A DNA stretch of 52,389 nucleotides from Lachnospiraceae bacterium UBA7589 (GTDB lineage: Bacteria > Bacillota > Clostridia > Lachnospirales > Lachnospiraceae). A model generated the notes under the pieces. It was given only the letters and a program-made list of their open reading frames with translations. It searched no databases and was not told the DNA's origin. The stretch covers positions 1-52,389 of the forward strand of contig DLKL01000018.1 of the NCBI GenBank assembly GCA_002476495.1, in the 5' to 3' direction. The translations under genes were made by a program, and so were the position numbers. Within the stretch, counting starts at the first letter, position 1; every line of letters starts with the position of its first letter. Below are positions 1 through 7,335 of the stretch, piece after piece.

Positions 1-488
1 AAATGGACACTTGGTACATTTATACCCTTATGGTTGGAAATAAATCCGCCTGTTATAACCTTACATATAATATCCTCGCCATTAATGCTGATTACTTCCA
101 TATCAATAAGGCCATCATCCACAAGGATTCTGGTGCCGACTGCAACATCCTTATATAATTCCTTGTAGGTAATTGTGGACACTGTAGAATCTCCCACAAG
201 TTCTCTTGTGGTAAGGGTAAAATTCTGCCCGGCATTAACTTCAACCCGTCCACCCTCAAAATCACCGGTTCTTATCTCAGGACCCTTTGTATCAAGGAGA
301 ATGGCTATATGCCTCTTACATTCCTTTCTCACCTTCTTGACCATATCCATTCTTTTTTTCTGTTCATCATGGTTTCCGTGGGAAAAGTTAAATCTGGCGA
401 CATCCATGCCCGCCTCAATCATTTTTTTCAATACGGCTTCATTTTCTGTTGCAGGTCCCATGGTGCAAACTATTTTTGTCTTTCTCAT
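1..488 (-). CDS. pyk: Pyruvate kinase, N-terminal part (gene runs off the left edge)
   Basis: Pyruvate kinase transfers phosphate from phosphoenolpyruvate to ADP, the last ATP-making step of glycolysis, in the cytosol. I translated the minus strand from an ATG at 488 and read 162 codons without a stop. The product opens with TKIVCTMGPAT, then DVARFNFSHG and LLDTKGPEIRTG, which are the conserved N-terminal barrel motifs of the family; residues from about 70 on look like the start of the B (lid) domain. The C-terminal two thirds lie outside the window, so the effector domain cannot be judged. The ribosome binding site AAAGGA lies about 13 bases ahead of the ATG, a rather long spacing, but no better start exists. 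The family call is secure. Confidence 0.95.
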   Translation of the reverse strand, partial: MRKTKIVCTMGPATENEAVLKKMIEAGMDVARFNFSHGNHDEQKKRMDMVKKVRKECKRHIAILLDTKGPEIRTGDFEGGRVEVNAGQNFTLTTRELVGDSTVSTITYKELYKDVAVGTRILVDDGLIDMEVISINGEDIICKVITGGFISNHKGINVPSVH

Positions 489-526
489 ACTTTTACTTAT
501 TTCCTTTCACATCTAAATTTGTATTA

Positions 527-558
527 ATTTTAGCATACCCTTATTAACAAAGTGTCAA
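527..558 (-). promoter_or_regulatory. Possible pyk promoter
   Basis: On the minus strand TTGACA (558-553) is followed 20 bases later by TAAAAT (532-527) preceded by TG one base upstream, an extended -10 pattern. The spacer is longer than the usual 17, so the extended -10 would have to carry much of the recognition. Weakly supported. The rest of 489-692 shows no gene. Confidence 0.35.
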
Positions 559-692
559 TGCTACTGCAAAATCTTATTAAGTTTTTGTAAAAACATTCTC
601 AGTATATCATTTTACATAAAAAATTCCAACTCATATAGTAAAATTTTTCTTCCTATTATCAGACAAAAATGTTATTATTATTGTAAGAATTG

Positions 693-1349
693 ATGTGTAT
701 TAGCGCACACCCTATGAATGGAGGCATTATTATCGGCACCTTTTTTTATAACATAAAGAGAACTGTATACAAATGGTGGTGTGTAATTTATAAGCCGGTT
801 TACAAGCTTGTCCACCATGGCTACTGGCCCCGCGAGAAGGAGCCTTATTACATACCGGAAGAAGAAAAAAGTAACAAAATTGATTCTCCGGAAGCTGCCA
901 CATCAGATGCTGTTGCCGGGCCTACTGCCGATAACTCCCTCGGCTCCGGTGCAGTCATGCCGGTTGACGGCTCCGGTACAAATATGCCGGTTAACGGCTC
1001 CGGTACAGACCGGGACGACTCTCTTAAGCGTGCTGACGAGATACTCCGCCGTCTGGAAGCAGAAGCAGCCGAAGACGAGGCAAAGAAGCAGGCTCAGATT
1101 CAGGAAGCCCGTAAAAAGGCTGAGGAAAAACAACGTCTTGATGCCATTCTCAAGTCAACCAGGGTAGACATCTCAGACTATATTAACCAGGGGATTGCCA
1201 ACCGCGAAAATGAAAATGCTGAAAATGAAGCTCTGAGAAAAGCCCAGGAAATAATTGACAGGCTAAACCGGGAGGCTGCCGAAGATGAGGCAAAAAAGCA
1301 GGCACAAATCGAGGCTGCCAAAGAGTATGCACGCAATAATAATTTGTAA
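693..1349 (+). CDS. Unknown Lys/Glu/Ala-rich repeat protein
   Basis: I do not recognise this gene. The product (about 218 residues) starts with a short hydrophobic and aromatic stretch including IIIGTFFY and YKWWCVIYKP, which could sit in or at the membrane, followed by an acidic linker, two copies of a PVNGSGT-like turn, and a highly charged helical region. The helical part has an internal duplication: EILRRLEAEAAEDEAKKQAQ and EIIDRLNREAAEDEAKKQAQ, about 80 residues apart, suggesting paired coiled-coil or long-helix segments. The start is uncertain: ATG at 693 or 714, or TTG at 690, all lack a good ribosome binding site, while a strong GGAGG at 719-723 is followed only by in-frame ATT/ATC codons. 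It is followed 17 bases later by a lipoprotein gene, so the two probably form an operon and may act together at the cell surface. Confidence 0.7.
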   Translation: MCISAHPMNGGIIIGTFFYNIKRTVYKWWCVIYKPVYKLVHHGYWPREKEPYYIPEEEKSNKIDSPEAATSDAVAGPTADNSLGSGAVMPVDGSGTNMPVNGSGTDRDDSLKRADEILRRLEAEAAEDEAKKQAQIQEARKKAEEKQRLDAILKSTRVDISDYINQGIANRENENAENEALRKAQEIIDRLNREAAEDEAKKQAQIEAAKEYARNNNL

Positions 1350-1366
1350 TAACGGAGGTGTAATTA

Positions 1367-1861
1367 ATGACTCTTACCTATAAAAAACTTTTGTCCACGT
1401 TTATAATATTATCAGGTCTTATGCTTGTTCTTGCAGGTTGTTCGTCTAACCCCAAAAATTTCCCCTGCCGTGACTTGACCATCACCCTCAATGAGAATTT
1501 TACAGAAAAAAAGATGAGTGGCTTTGATGCCTACTATGTAAGTGAATATGTTATTTTTTCCGCTGTAGAGGAAACAGAGGAGGATTTGCAATATGCCGGA
1601 TACGAAATTACAAACCTTTCAGGATATTGCAGTGAAATTCTTAATCAGAACAACGTATCTTCCGACAAGCTGAAAAGCCGCGGAGACTATTATTACTTCA
1701 GCAATACTTCAGTTAAATCCGGAGCAAAATATACTTATGTACATTGTATGTTCCAGGGACACAACTCATATTGGATATGTGAATTTGTCTGCAAAACCAA
1801 GGATTATGACAAATATAAGGATGATATATTTAAATGGGCAGACTCCATTTCAATAAAGTAG
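1367..1861 (+). CDS. Unknown lipoprotein
   Basis: A 164-residue predicted lipoprotein of unknown function. Residues 1-24 form a signal peptide (KK near the N-terminus, hydrophobic core, LAG) ending at Cys25, the lipidation residue in a lipobox LAGC. The mature part is a small, mixed-charge soluble domain with aromatic-rich strands (YYYF, YTYVHCMF, YWICEFVC) that look like a beta-rich fold, ending in a helix (DKYKDDIFKWADSISIK). This pattern is common among small clostridial surface lipoproteins of unassigned role. The ATG at 1367 has a clean GGAGG ribosome binding site, and it lies 17 bases after the charged repeat protein. A strong hairpin terminator follows the stop. No function is claimed. 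Confidence 0.8.
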   Translation: MTLTYKKLLSTFIILSGLMLVLAGCSSNPKNFPCRDLTITLNENFTEKKMSGFDAYYVSEYVIFSAVEETEEDLQYAGYEITNLSGYCSEILNQNNVSSDKLKSRGDYYYFSNTSVKSGAKYTYVHCMFQGHNSYWICEFVCKTKDYDKYKDDIFKWADSISIK

Positions 1862-1893
1862 CTGCCCATAATAAGATAATTAGCATATGTTGT

Positions 1894-1928
1894 CATCGGA
1901 TGAATCACTCTCATCCGATGATTTTTTT
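1894..1928 (+). terminator. Rho-independent terminator after the lipoprotein gene
   Basis: CATCGGATGA (1894-1903) and TCATCCGATG (1911-1920) pair perfectly around a 7-base loop and are followed by a run of seven T. It ends the 693-1861 operon. It lies directly after the 3' end of the converging small membrane protein gene and may also slow transcription from that side. Confidence 0.85.
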
Positions 1929-1930
1929 CA

Positions 1931-2200
1931 TCAGTGATTGTCACTCTCATCCGGTGATTCTTTTTCATCTGATTTCTCAGGCATCTTCTCCTCGTTCTCA
2001 GAAAAAAGTTCTTCCGGCTCCCTGTCGAATCTGTCTCCGAAAAAGGTGAGCACCGTTATTACAAATATAACAGGAATGGCAACAACAATTACAAGAGAAA
2101 AAAGAGAAGGTGTGCTCCCCTGTAATATTTTGTAAACAGCTAAAATAACTGCTGCCAGCAATACTAAATCCAATATAACCGTTACCGATTTTTTACCCAT
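1931..2200 (-). CDS. Small two-helix membrane protein with acidic tail
   Basis: An 89-residue protein with two probable membrane helices (about residues 6-26 and 34-55) and a strongly acidic C-terminal tail of about 30 residues (Glu/Asp/Ser/Lys rich, ending in ESPDESDNH). Lys-Lys at the N-terminus and Asp/Arg after helix 2 fit a hairpin with both ends in the cytosol, which is an inference. No family recognised. It starts 8 bases after the nadC stop on the same strand, so it is probably the last gene of the nadBC operon. Its own ribosome binding site (AGGAGG, overlapping the nadC stop region) is strong. No evidence ties it to NAD synthesis beyond position. Confidence 0.65.
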   Translation of the reverse strand: MGKKSVTVILDLVLLAAVILAVYKILQGSTPSLFSLVIVVAIPVIFVITVLTFFGDRFDREPEELFSENEEKMPEKSDEKESPDESDNH

Positions 2201-2208
2201 AATTCCTC

Positions 2209-3066
2209 CTACTCCTCAGGAGTCAGATTCTTAAGACTTATATCCATTATAGGTGCGGAATGGGTAAGCGCCCCGGACGACACAAAATCCACACCGATTT
2301 TCGCTATTTGGGCAAGCCTGTCCCTGGTTACGTTGCCGGAGCACTCTGTCTGGGCTTTTCCTGCTACTCTTCTTACAGCCTCCTTCATGGTATCATAGTC
2401 CATATTGTCAAGCATTATAATATCTGCTCCGGCTGCAAGAGCCTCCTTAAGCTGCTCTAAGCTCTCTACCTCTACTTCTATTTTGCGCACAAAAGGAGCA
2501 TACTCTCTTGCCATGGCAACTGCCCTGGATATGCTTCCGGCCGCTCCGATATGGTTATCCTTTATCAATATACCATCTGACAGATTATAGCGATGGTTTG
2601 TCCCACCACCAACCTTTACAGCATATTTTTCAAAGGGTCTCATATTAGGAGTTGTTTTTCTTGTGTCAAGAAGCTTTGTTTTACAATCCTTCAGCTCATC
2701 TGCCAGCTCTCTTGTAAATGTAGCAATTCCACTCATTCTCTGAAGATAATTAAGGGCAGTTCTCTCTCCTGAAAGAAGAGCTCTTATATCTCCTCTTATC
2801 ACCCCCATAAGCTGACCCTTTGTTACCCTGTCACCATCCTTAAGTGTAGTTTCAAATACAGCGCTGTCATCCAAAAGCTCAAAGGTTCTCTTAAATACCT
2901 CAAGGCCACAAATAATGCCATCCTCCTTACATATAAGCTCTGCCCTGCCCCTGCGGGCCTCCGGCATAATGGCATTGGTAGTCACATCCTCACTTGTTAT
3001 ATCCTCCCTCAAGGCATTAAGTATGTACTCATCAATATTAACCCTGTTTGTTACACCATTTATCAT
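2209..3066 (-). CDS. nadC: Nicotinate-nucleotide pyrophosphorylase (carboxylating)
   Basis: Quinolinate phosphoribosyltransferase converts quinolinate and PRPP to nicotinate mononucleotide with release of CO2 in de novo NAD synthesis. The 285-residue product has the usual family length. Diagnostic parts are EDITSEDVTT near the N-terminus, LLDTRKTTPNMR, and the active-site stretch VGGGTNHRYNLSDGILIKDN. The C-terminal barrel motifs ADIIMLDN and VDFVSSGALTHS are also present. It overlaps the 3' end of nadB by 29 bases, which indicates tight co-transcription. No quinolinate synthase (nadA) is visible on either side, so nadA must be elsewhere or the cell must obtain quinolinate otherwise. Confidence 0.95.
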   Translation of the reverse strand: MINGVTNRVNIDEYILNALREDITSEDVTTNAIMPEARRGRAELICKEDGIICGLEVFKRTFELLDDSAVFETTLKDGDRVTKGQLMGVIRGDIRALLSGERTALNYLQRMSGIATFTRELADELKDCKTKLLDTRKTTPNMRPFEKYAVKVGGGTNHRYNLSDGILIKDNHIGAAGSISRAVAMAREYAPFVRKIEVEVESLEQLKEALAAGADIIMLDNMDYDTMKEAVRRVAGKAQTECSGNVTRDRLAQIAKIGVDFVSSGALTHSAPIMDISLKNLTPEE

Positions 3067-4369
3067 AAAAATCCCTGTCCCTTCTTTTTATTTCTGCCAT
3101 AATAAGCCTGTGATTGTTTTCCTCCCAGGTTTTTGTATCATCATACATTCTTGTATCTACCGCTGGTTTTTTTTCTGCTACACTGTCAATTTCCTCCGAA
3201 ATAATCCAGCCTGCTCTTTCTGAAAATACGAGACTCTCAAGCAGGGAATTACTGGCAAGCCGGTTGGCTCCATGAACACCGTTGCAGGCTGTTTCTCCAA
3301 CAGCATACAAATTTGCTACAGAGGTCCTGCCATAGGTATCAGTTTTAATTCCTCCCATAAGATAATGCTGGGCAGGAGTTACCGGTATATCCTCCTTTGT
3401 AAGGTCATATCCCACCTCAAGGCAGTGCCTGTATATATTCGGGAAGCGTCTTTTTATTTCATCCTCGGGCATATGCCGGATAGAAAGCATTACATATGGT
3501 CTTTTATCAATCTCCATCTGCTTTCTTATTGCCTCGGTTACAACATCACGGGGCAAAAGCTCATCCACAAATCTTTCATTGTCCTTGTTAAGAAGAATCC
3601 CTCCTTCCCCTCTGACAGATTCCGAAATAAGAAACTTTCTCTGTGCATTTTCTTCATATAGGGAGGTTGGGTGAATCTGTATATAATTAATATTTTCAAG
3701 CTCGATGCCATGTCTGAGTGCAAGAGCGAAGCTATCCCCGGTAATATGACGGAAATTGGTAGAATGTGAAAAAAGTCCTCCTATTCCCCCTGTTGCAAGA
3801 ACAACCTCCTTTGCATATATGGCTCTCTGCCCATCCTTATTGGTAATAACTACTCCGCAGCAGATATTTTCATCAATAATCAAATCCAGCATTCTTGTAT
3901 ATTCCATAAGAGTTATATTATCCATTCCTCTTACCTGATTCAAAAGCTTATTGGTAATTTCTTTTCCCGTAACATCCTTATGGTGAAGGATACGATAGGT
4001 AGAGTGAGCCCCCTCCCTGGTGTATTCAAAGCTTCCATCCTTATTCTGGTCAAAGCTCACACCATATCCAATCAATCGTTTCATAATCATCGGGGAATTT
4101 TCAATCATGACCCGGACAGTTTCCTCCTTATTCTCGTACCTGCCCGCTTTAAGAGTATCCTCAAAAAAGCTGTCAAAATCCGATGGCTCCCTGAGTGTGC
4201 ATATTCCCCCCTGGGCGAGGTAAGAATCACTGTTTTCAATTTTGTCCTTGGATATCATAAGTATCTTATACCGGGGTGAAATGGATAAGGCCGCAAACAG
4301 CCCGGCTACCCCTGTTCCAACGATAATCACATCATATTCCCGGGATATTATAGTTTTTCTTTTGTCCAT
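3038..4369 (-). CDS. nadB: L-aspartate oxidase
   Basis: FAD enzyme that oxidises L-aspartate to iminoaspartate, the first step of de novo NAD synthesis. The 443-residue product shows the Rossmann motif (VIIVGTGVAGL), SYLAQGGI, the substrate loop EGAHSTYRILHHKDVTGKEI, IHPTSLY, SVRGEGGILLN and the C-terminal FAD segment GETACNGVHGANRLASNS, all typical of NadB and distinguishing it from fumarate reductase relatives. I chose ATG 4369 because GAGG lies just upstream; a longer frame to 4444 exists but has no better site. It is the first gene of a nadB-nadC operon, divergent from murC. No NiaR-like operator was recognised in the upstream region by eye. Confidence 0.93.
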   Translation of the reverse strand: MDKRKTIISREYDVIIVGTGVAGLFAALSISPRYKILMISKDKIENSDSYLAQGGICTLREPSDFDSFFEDTLKAGRYENKEETVRVMIENSPMIMKRLIGYGVSFDQNKDGSFEYTREGAHSTYRILHHKDVTGKEITNKLLNQVRGMDNITLMEYTRMLDLIIDENICCGVVITNKDGQRAIYAKEVVLATGGIGGLFSHSTNFRHITGDSFALALRHGIELENINYIQIHPTSLYEENAQRKFLISESVRGEGGILLNKDNERFVDELLPRDVVTEAIRKQMEIDKRPYVMLSIRHMPEDEIKRRFPNIYRHCLEVGYDLTKEDIPVTPAQHYLMGGIKTDTYGRTSVANLYAVGETACNGVHGANRLASNSLLESLVFSERAGWIISEEIDSVAEKKPAVDTRMYDDTKTWEENNHRLIMAEIKRRDRDFYDKWCNKQG

Positions 4370-4460
4370 AGCTTCCTCTTTTTTGTTTACACAGCATAGT
4401 ATATTTTTCTGACTTTTTTCATATATTATTTCACCATTTTTCATGGTTTATATCCTTATA

Positions 4461-4489
4461 ATAATGGCATAAAGTGGTTGTAATGTCAA
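4461..4489 (-). promoter_or_regulatory. nadB promoter
   Basis: Minus strand TTGACA (4489-4484), a 17-base spacer, and CATTAT (4466-4461). The consensus -35 and ideal spacing make this a good candidate. Its -35 overlaps the -35 of the murC promoter on the other strand. Confidence 0.6.
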
Positions 4490-4505
4490 TGAATTGTGCT
4501 ATACT
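4478..4505 (+). promoter_or_regulatory. murC promoter
   Basis: TTGTAA (4478-4483), a 16-base spacer and TATACT (4500-4505), giving a leader of about 45 bases before the murC ATG. It shares bases 4478-4489 with the divergent nadB promoter, so the two may compete for polymerase. Confidence 0.55.
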
Positions 4506-4557
4506 GTTTGTGTAAATTAAGGTTGACTTGTAATGTCAGATTTGAAAGGTGAATACT

Positions 4558-5940
4558 ATGTATAAAATTGATTTTTCCAACCCTGTAAGGGTTTATTTTA
4601 TGGGTATAGGCGGCATAAGCATGAGTGGTCTCGCTGAAATTCTTCTTCAGGAGAATTTTCCCGTATCCGGTTCTGATATGAAGGAATCAGACATAACAAA
4701 TACTCTTTGTGCTATGGGTGCAAAAGTATTTATAGGCCAGAAAGCAGAAAATATCGGTGATGACATTGACCTTATTGTTTATACCGCAGCTATAAGAAAG
4801 GATAATCCGGAATACATGGAGGCCATGCGAAAAGGAATCCCTATGCTTACAAGGGCACAGCTTCTTGGCCAGATAATGAGCAACTACAAATACGGTATTG
4901 CCGTAAGCGGAACCCACGGCAAGACCACAACCACCTCTATGCTCTCTCATGTATTACTTAAGGCCGACACAGATCCGACCATATCAATAGGAGGTATGCT
5001 TGATGCCATAGGAGGCAATATCCGGGTTGGCAAATCAGACTATTTTGTAACAGAGGCCTGTGAGTATACCAACAGCTATCATGCCTTTAAGCCTTACATA
5101 AGCATCATCCTCAATGTAGACGAGGACCATCTGGATTTTTTCAGCGGCATTGATGAGATTGTAGATTCCTTTACAACCTTCGCCGGACTTCTGCCAAAGG
5201 ATGGTCTCCTTGTAATAAACGGAGATATGGAGCACAAGGATTATATAGTAAAGAACCTGGAATGCAATATAATAACCTTTGGTCTTAATCCTTCCAACAA
5301 ATATAGTGCTACAGATATAACCTTTGATGAGCAGGGACATCCAAGCTATACTCTGTTGATTGACAAAAAGGAAGCAGGTCACTTTACCTTAAGCTCCACC
5401 GGTGTACACAATGTAGTCAATTCCCTATCCGTAATAGCTGTATGTGATTTTCTCGGCATTAACCGTAAAACCACTGCGGAGGGACTTTTTGAATGTACCA
5501 GTGCAAAAAGACGTTTTGAACACAAGGGAACAACAGCAAACGGAGTTATAGTTATTGATGACTATGCCCACCATCCCACAGAAATTGCTGCTACCCTTAA
5601 GGCTGCCAAAAACACACCTCATAACGAATTATGGTGTGTGTTCCAGCCCCACACATATACCAGAACCTATGCTTTGCTTGACAGATTTGCAGATGCCCTT
5701 AAATCTTGCGACCATGTAATTCTTGCGGACATATATGCGGCAAGAGAAAAGGACACAGGTCTGGTTTCTTCAAAGGACCTGGAAAAGGCAATAAATGCCA
5801 GGGGAGGAAATGCGAAGCACATCGGAGACCTTTTGTCAATAGAAAAATTCGTCGAAAAAAATTGCAAAAAAAATGATTTGTTGATAACTATGGGAGCCGG
5901 AGACGTTGATTCCGTTGGAGTTTCCCTATTAAAAAAATAG
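4558..5940 (+). CDS. murC: UDP-N-acetylmuramate--L-alanine ligase
   Basis: Adds L-alanine to UDP-N-acetylmuramate with ATP, the first peptide-adding step of peptidoglycan synthesis in the cytosol. The 460-residue protein has the N-terminal nucleotide-sugar motif FMGIGGISMSGLA, the Mur ligase P-loop SGTHGKTTTTSM, EACEYTNSY and NVDEDHLDFF in the centre, and the C-terminal domain motifs VIDDYAHHPTEI and FQPHTYTRT. Length and motif order match MurC rather than MurD/E/F. I chose ATG 4558 because AAAGG sits 8 bases upstream; an in-frame GTG at 4549 overlaps that site. It is a single-gene unit with its own promoter, and the stop codon is followed at once by two DnaA boxes and then a terminator. Confidence 0.96.
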   Translation: MYKIDFSNPVRVYFMGIGGISMSGLAEILLQENFPVSGSDMKESDITNTLCAMGAKVFIGQKAENIGDDIDLIVYTAAIRKDNPEYMEAMRKGIPMLTRAQLLGQIMSNYKYGIAVSGTHGKTTTTSMLSHVLLKADTDPTISIGGMLDAIGGNIRVGKSDYFVTEACEYTNSYHAFKPYISIILNVDEDHLDFFSGIDEIVDSFTTFAGLLPKDGLLVINGDMEHKDYIVKNLECNIITFGLNPSNKYSATDITFDEQGHPSYTLLIDKKEAGHFTLSSTGVHNVVNSLSVIAVCDFLGINRKTTAEGLFECTSAKRRFEHKGTTANGVIVIDDYAHHPTEIAATLKAAKNTPHNELWCVFQPHTYTRTYALLDRFADALKSCDHVILADIYAAREKDTGLVSSKDLEKAINARGGNAKHIGDLLSIEKFVEKNCKKNDLLITMGAGDVDSVGVSLLKK

Positions 5941-5958
5941 TTATCCACATTATCCACA
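5941..5958 (+). promoter_or_regulatory. Two tandem perfect DnaA boxes
   Basis: TTATCCACA occurs at 5941-5949 and again at 5950-5958, with no spacer. Both match the bacterial DnaA box consensus exactly and point in the same direction. They begin at the base after the murC stop codon and lie about 180 bases upstream of the promoter of the helicase-loader operon. Confidence 0.8.
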
Positions 5959-5959
5959 G

Positions 5960-6001
5960 GACCATCAACCCAATAACTGGCAGGTGGTCTTGTATTTTTT
6001 T
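5960..6001 (+). terminator. Terminator after murC
   Basis: GACCATC (5960-5966) pairs with GGTGGTC (5983-5989), with one G-T pair, and an inner CCA/TGG extends the stem. A T-rich tail (5991-6001) follows. A moderately strong intrinsic terminator that separates murC from the dnaD-like operon. Confidence 0.65.
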
Positions 6002-6080
6002 GTTTACATAATTTTTGTAACTTTTACGTTTTTTCTAGGACAAATCAGATTCAAAAAATTATGGTAACCTTATATCAACA

Positions 6081-6098
6081 TTATCAACATTTTCCACA
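6081..6098 (+). promoter_or_regulatory. Two tandem near-consensus DnaA boxes
   Basis: TTATCAACA (6081-6089) and TTTTCCACA (6090-6098) each differ from TTATCCACA by one base and are again directly abutting in the same orientation as the pair at 5941-5958. They end 36 bases before the -35 of the downstream promoter. A weaker relative lies at 6070-6080. Together these form a DnaA-box cluster; binding itself is not shown. Confidence 0.6.
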
Positions 6099-6133
6099 AA
6101 TTTTCATCAGTCTTTTACAGAAAAGACGTTCGG

Positions 6134-6161
6134 TTGAATTATATTTTTTGTGTGTTATAAT
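6134..6161 (+). promoter_or_regulatory. Promoter of the dnaD-like/dnaI-like/prs operon
   Basis: TTGAAT (6134-6139), a 16-base spacer and a perfect TATAAT (6156-6161), 35 bases before the first gene. The DnaA boxes lie just upstream. Confidence 0.65.
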
Positions 6162-6195
6162 TCATTTTGCATTAGAAAAAAGGGGACTGGTTACT

Positions 6196-7317
6196 ATGAA
6201 AACTATTACAATTTCTACAGAAAACAGTGAGACCTATTCATCAATTTCCAACTTCTTCATAGACTACTACATGACAGAGGCAAATGGTGAATTCGTTAAG
6301 GTATATCTTTATCTGGTACGGCTTTTAAACAGTAACAGTGATATTACCGTTGCTGGCATTGCAGATCATTTTAATCTTACCGAGAAGGATATTTGCAGGG
6401 CAATTAAATATTGGATATCAAAGGATGTACTTAAGCTTAACTACGATGGCAATGGCGACCCATCAGGTATTGTTTTGCTGCCATTGCAAGCGCCTGCCTT
6501 TAATTACAAAATGGAAAACGGCTCCGTTTCAATGCTTAAGGTTGTCCCAATCGGCTCCGACAAGCCTGCATCACGGGAAACAAACCACAGAGATGTTTCT
6601 CCCGAGACTAATACCCTGGTTTCTACACCATTTAAGCCGGATTACTCAAGGAAACAGATTGCAGAGGCCTTTGAGGACAGCGATCTGGCAGATATACAAT
6701 ATCTTGCCGAGACATTATTTAACAGGCCTCTTACTCCTTCCAATCTCGGCACAATTTTATACATATATGATTCCCTGAACTTTAGCGTGGATCTTTTTGA
6801 GTATCTTATTGAATATTGTGTTGAAATGAAAAAAACAAACTGTCGTTATATGGAAGCCGTTGCTGTTGCATGGTACAACGACGGAATAAAGACAAGAAAG
6901 GATGCCAAGGAACAATCCCTTGCAACAAAGCATCTGTGCAATATAGTATTCAAGGCTCTGGGAATACGCCAGCGGAGACCTACCGATGCCGAGGTTGTCT
7001 TTATCAACACCTGGAGCAGGGATTACGGTTTCTCTGACGAATTAATCAAGCTGGCCTGTGACAAGGCTATTTTGTCCAGACCCGGCTCAGCCAATTTTTC
7101 ATATGTTAACGGGATACTTGAGAACTGGCACAAGGCCGACGTAAAAAATCTCAAGGATGTCGAAAATTATGACAAGGCATTTATCTCCAAAAATGCCACA
7201 AACAATTTGAAGCTTGTTAATAATGCAAATAATTTTACCCAGTTTAAGCAGACCTCCATGGATCATGAATTAGATGAGATGGAGCAGCTTTTCCTTAAAG
7301 AGGTAAATGGAAAATAA
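6196..7317 (+). CDS. DnaD-domain replication initiation protein
   Basis: A 373-residue DnaD/DnaB-family primosome protein. In Firmicutes these proteins act with DnaI-type ATPases to load the replicative helicase at the origin and at restart sites. The N-terminal part (about residues 1-100) looks like a winged helix (VYLYLVRLLN, IADHFNLTEKDICRAIKYW). Two copies of the DnaD C-terminal domain follow: one around residues 155-235 (IQYLAETLFNRPLTPSNLGTI to YMEAVAVAWYNDGI) and one around 255-320, which carries the diagnostic pattern Y-x3-I-x3-W (FSYVNGILENW). A tail of about 50 residues is Asn-rich. I chose ATG 6196, preceded by AAGGGG; a longer frame to 6061 has no such site and would run through the DnaA boxes and promoter. 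It is followed 18 bases later by the DnaI-like gene, fitting a loader pair. Confidence 0.88.
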   Translation: MKTITISTENSETYSSISNFFIDYYMTEANGEFVKVYLYLVRLLNSNSDITVAGIADHFNLTEKDICRAIKYWISKDVLKLNYDGNGDPSGIVLLPLQAPAFNYKMENGSVSMLKVVPIGSDKPASRETNHRDVSPETNTLVSTPFKPDYSRKQIAEAFEDSDLADIQYLAETLFNRPLTPSNLGTILYIYDSLNFSVDLFEYLIEYCVEMKKTNCRYMEAVAVAWYNDGIKTRKDAKEQSLATKHLCNIVFKALGIRQRRPTDAEVVFINTWSRDYGFSDELIKLACDKAILSRPGSANFSYVNGILENWHKADVKNLKDVENYDKAFISKNATNNLKLVNNANNFTQFKQTSMDHELDEMEQLFLKEVNGK

Positions 7318-7335
7318 TTATAAAAGGAACAGGGA

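Noticed and set aside
5941..6195. Chromosomal origin (oriC) at the DnaA-box cluster
   Set aside because: No dnaA or dnaN gene is adjacent, and the boxes are only four, so a regulatory cluster is the simpler reading; still listed as a finding for testing.
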